Positions 61,990-64,000 of a DNA stretch of 64,000 bases are shown here, one piece after another (positions within the stretch are counted from its first letter, which is position 1; every line of letters begins with the position of its first letter). The notes beneath the pieces were generated by a model. That model worked only from the letters and a program-made list of their open reading frames with translations, ran no database searches and was not told the DNA's origin. The position numbers and the translations under genes are program-made. The stretch is taken from the NCBI GenBank assembly GCA_964607765.1, contig CAZSNT010000031.1:6844-70843 (forward strand), given 5' to 3'. This stretch comes from CAZSNT01 sp964607765. Lineage in GTDB: Bacteria > Verrucomicrobiota > Lentisphaeria > Oligosphaerales > JABHEG01.

Positions 61990-63867
61990 TTGGGTTCCAA
62001 CACGTTTTCTCGGTTGACTCGCCGGCTTGCAGGGCTGGTAGGCAAGGGCAGTGTGCAGGGCGGCGCGACGGCCAAGGGGGCCGAGACACGTGAAACCCAA
62101 TCCGGGGCTGCAGCGAAGCCTCGCGACAACCGTCGCCCACGCCCTTCGGGCAGCGCTTCGTCCGGACGCGGCGGATCCCAACCGGGGGCGGGAGCACAGT
62201 CTGACGACCGTTCGCGTCGTCGCCGAAGCACGGGCGATGCGGACAGCGGCGGGCCGCAGCAGCGTTCGCGTCGTCGCCAGAGCAACGCCGATGCAGACGG
62301 CAGCGCGCCGCCGCAGCGCTCGCGCCGTCGCCAGAGCAGACCCGATGCGGACGGCAGCGCGCCGCCGCAGCGTTCGCGTCGTCGTCCGAGCGAGTCCGAT
62401 GCGGACGGCAGCGCGCCGCCGCAGCGCTCGCGTCGTCATCGCTCGAGGGGCAGACGTCGGGGGCGGGACGAACAGCGCGGCGAGCAGGAGCCCTTGGGCC
62501 AGATCAAGCCCGCGCTGCGTGATTTGCCTTCGATGGACGGGTGGGAATTGCCGTCACGCACCGATGAGCAGTCGCCGGCGCACGACGAGGCCAGAGATTT
62601 CCGGGACTTCCCGCTGAATCAGCGTATTCTGCGTGCTGTCCTGTGCGACTTGGAGTTCGAGCTCTGCACCCCGATCCAGTCCCTGGCTCTGGAGCCGGCT
62701 CTCGCCGGCCGCGACATTCAGGGCCAAGCCCAGACCGGCACCGGCAAGACGGCTGCTTTCCTCATCTGCGTCCTGGAGGCGTTGCTGCAGGAACAGGAAG
62801 GTACGCGTGCCGCCAACCAGCCGCTTGCGCTCGTTCTCGCCCCGACTCGCGAGCTGGCGATGCAGATTGACCGGGATGCGGAGGCGTTGGGCACGTACTC
62901 GGGGCTGCGGCATCTGGCAGTTTACGGGGGGATCAGCAACTACGATGCGCAACGGCGCGCCATTGCCCAGGGCGTGGATCTGGTCGCAGCCACTCCCGGC
63001 CGGCTCATCGATTACCTGCGCCAGCGCATGCTCGACTTGTCGAAGGTGCGGATATGGGTGGTTGACGAGGCGGACCGCATGCTGGACATGGGGTTCATCC
63101 CGGATGTCAAGCGTATCTGCGCCCGACTCCCGGCGAAGGAGAATCGGCAGACGATGCTCTTCAGTGCCACGCTGCCCGAGGCGATCACGCGGCTTGCGGC
63201 TCAGTGGCTGACCGACCCCGTGCCGCTGGCGGCCTGTCCGGAGCAGATTGTGGCGGAAGGCGTGGAAGAGGTGGTCTACGCGGTTGCGTCAGGCGAGAAA
63301 CTGGCCGTGCTGCTGTGGTTGTTGCGCAACGAGTCGTGTGACAGGGTGCTGATTTTCAGGAATCGCCGCCGTGACACGGAGAAGCTCTATGCCGACCTGA
63401 CGAGCCACGGCGTGAAGTGCTCCATCTTGAGCGGAGACGTGCCGCAGAAGAAGCGGCAGCACGTCCTGGAGAGATTCCGCAAGGGCGATCTGAAGGTCAT
63501 TGTGGCCACGGACGTTGCCGGACGCGGAATCCACGTGGACGGGATCAGCCACGTCGTGAACTTCGACCTGCCTTTCGAGGCGCAGGACTACGTGCATCGG
63601 GTTGGGCGGACGGGCAGGGCAGGGGAGCAGGGCCGCGCTGTCAGCTTTGCCTGCGACGAGTCGGCATTCGTTATCCCTGACATTGAGGCCTACATCGAGC
63701 GGGACCTGCCGATTGTGCATCCGACCGACGAGATGGTCGTCTTGCCCAAGCCGACCCATCCCCGGCCGACGCATCGCCGGCGCCCTGCCCATCCCGCCGA
63801 TCGCAGCCGCCGGTCCCATCACGGCTCCTCCCGTCGCCCCCGTGGCCCCCGGCCGCGCCGTCGCTGA
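61990..63867 (+). CDS. DEAD-box RNA helicase with Arg-rich N-terminal repeats
   Basis: This protein of 625 residues starts with a TTG at 61990, chosen for the perfect AAAGGAG 6 bases upstream. Residues 1-180 are disordered, rich in Arg, Ser and Gln, and partly made of 18-residue repeats. The helicase core has the Q motif (FELCTPIQSLAL), motif I AQTGTGKT (about 247), PTRELA, VDEADRMLDMGF (DEAD, about 358), SAT, and HRVGRTGRAG (motif VI, about 535). The C-terminal tail is basic (RRPAHPADRSRRSHHGSSRR). It is RhlE/RhlB-like and may act in RNA decay or ribosome assembly. The ORF is open far upstream only because of the heptamer array. Confidence 0.92.
   Translation: MGSNTFSRLTRRLAGLVGKGSVQGGATAKGAETRETQSGAAAKPRDNRRPRPSGSASSGRGGSQPGAGAQSDDRSRRRRSTGDADSGGPQQRSRRRQSNADADGSAPPQRSRRRQSRPDADGSAPPQRSRRRPSESDADGSAPPQRSRRHRSRGRRRGRDEQRGEQEPLGQIKPALRDLPSMDGWELPSRTDEQSPAHDEARDFRDFPLNQRILRAVLCDLEFELCTPIQSLALEPALAGRDIQGQAQTGTGKTAAFLICVLEALLQEQEGTRAANQPLALVLAPTRELAMQIDRDAEALGTYSGLRHLAVYGGISNYDAQRRAIAQGVDLVAATPGRLIDYLRQRMLDLSKVRIWVVDEADRMLDMGFIPDVKRICARLPAKENRQTMLFSATLPEAITRLAAQWLTDPVPLAACPEQIVAEGVEEVVYAVASGEKLAVLLWLLRNESCDRVLIFRNRRRDTEKLYADLTSHGVKCSILSGDVPQKKRQHVLERFRKGDLKVIVATDVAGRGIHVDGISHVVNFDLPFEAQDYVHRVGRTGRAGEQGRAVSFACDESAFVIPDIEAYIERDLPIVHPTDEMVVLPKPTHPRPTHRRRPAHPADRSRRSHHGSSRRPRGPRPRRR
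62206..62440 (+). repeat. 54-bp in-frame tandem repeats inside the helicase gene
   Basis: Three complete units at 62260-62313, 62314-62367 and 62368-62421, with partial units before and after, encode QRSRRRQSxxDADGSAPP-type 18-residue repeats. They lie in the disordered RNA-binding N-terminal region. Unit number is likely to vary between strains. Confidence 0.9.
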
Positions 63868-64000
63868 ACCCAGACCAGGCGGCAGGTCTGCAGCCCCCCA
63901 CGACCTTGCGCCGTCGCTGAACCCAGACCAGGCGGCAGTCTGCAGCCCCCACGACCTTGCGCCGTCGCTGAACCCAGACCAGGCGGCAGTCTGCAGCCCC
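63855..64000. repeat. 51-53 bp tandem repeat that includes the helicase stop codon
   Basis: Units start GCGCCGTCGCTGAACCCAGA at 63855, 63908 and 63959 and continue to the window end. The first contains the helicase stop TGA (63865-63867), so the last codons of the gene have been copied downstream. Periods are 53 and 51 bases because of two single-base differences. Extent beyond the window is unknown. Confidence 0.9.

Noticed and set aside
59887..63867. One giant plus-strand frame of 1326 codons covering fkp antisense, the heptamer array and the helicase
   Set aside because: The first part is antisense to the well-supported fkp gene, the middle is a repeat array open in all frames plus unknown bases, and only the part after 61990 has homology and a ribosome site.

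Overview
The window is about 64 kb of GC-rich bacterial DNA with one run of 100 N at 61581-61680, so it looks like a scaffold from a draft or metagenome assembly. The gene style points to a bacterium of the PVC superphylum, most like Lentisphaerota, Kiritimatiellota or Planctomycetota. The grounds are four Gfo/Idh/MocA oxidoreductases (one with a clear Tat signal), several pseudopilin-like proteins, an AraC / alpha-L-fucosidase sugar locus, a bifunctional Fkp and intergenic DNA rich in repeats. This placement is inference; there is no rRNA gene to test it.

Layout. 0.3-3.0 kb: two Gfo/Idh/MocA oxidoreductases. 3.1-3.5 kb: a MITE-like element and a G-rich hexamer array. 3.5-7.8 kb: an operon of a PadR regulator, a HAAS-type membrane protein, two GspF-like proteins and three short pseudopilin-like proteins, with no secretion ATPase or secretin. 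8-13.4 kb: a NagB-like protein, then hom-lysC-cimA behind a leader with a possible leader peptide and a strong terminator hairpin. 13.8-19.5 kb: a Cys-rich small protein, mazG-prmC-queF, a GnnA-like oxidoreductase, a methyltransferase, pcm and a small membrane exporter. 19.6-23.4 kb: a CHASE2 histidine kinase and a pseudopilin-FecR fusion. 23.9-27.1 kb: tRNA-Lys, rimO, an FtsQ-like protein and a nitroreductase.

27.4-36.5 kb is a compact operon pyrG-purF-carB-carA-guaA. Every enzyme in it is, or is a subunit of, a glutamine amidotransferase of nucleotide synthesis. 36.5-43.7 kb holds eroded gene remnants, a PAS-SpoIIE phosphatase, an alcohol dehydrogenase and aldo/keto reductase separated by a clean MITE with target-site duplication, an AraC regulator and a GH29 fucosidase. 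43.7-51.4 kb: hisH-hisF, purE, an S41-like pseudo-protease, a secreted protein of unknown function, a C39-like lipoprotein, arfB, another Gfo/Idh protein, a DUF3788 protein, a tiny ferredoxin-like ORF and tRNA-Tyr. 51.6-64 kb: a very large AsmA-like protein, tRNA-Val, a hybrid histidine kinase, Fkp, a long heptanucleotide array and a DEAD-box helicase that runs into a tandem repeat at the window end.

Functionally the window mixes housekeeping metabolism (Thr/Ile, His, purine, pyrimidine, queuosine, translation fidelity) with a carbohydrate side. GH29 fucosidase and Fkp could together release L-fucose and recycle it to GDP-fucose. The most unusual features are the ATPase-less pseudopilin operon under PadR-HAAS control, the pilin-FecR fusion, the leader in front of hom, the all-amidotransferase operon, and MITE-like elements that carry heptanucleotide repeats.
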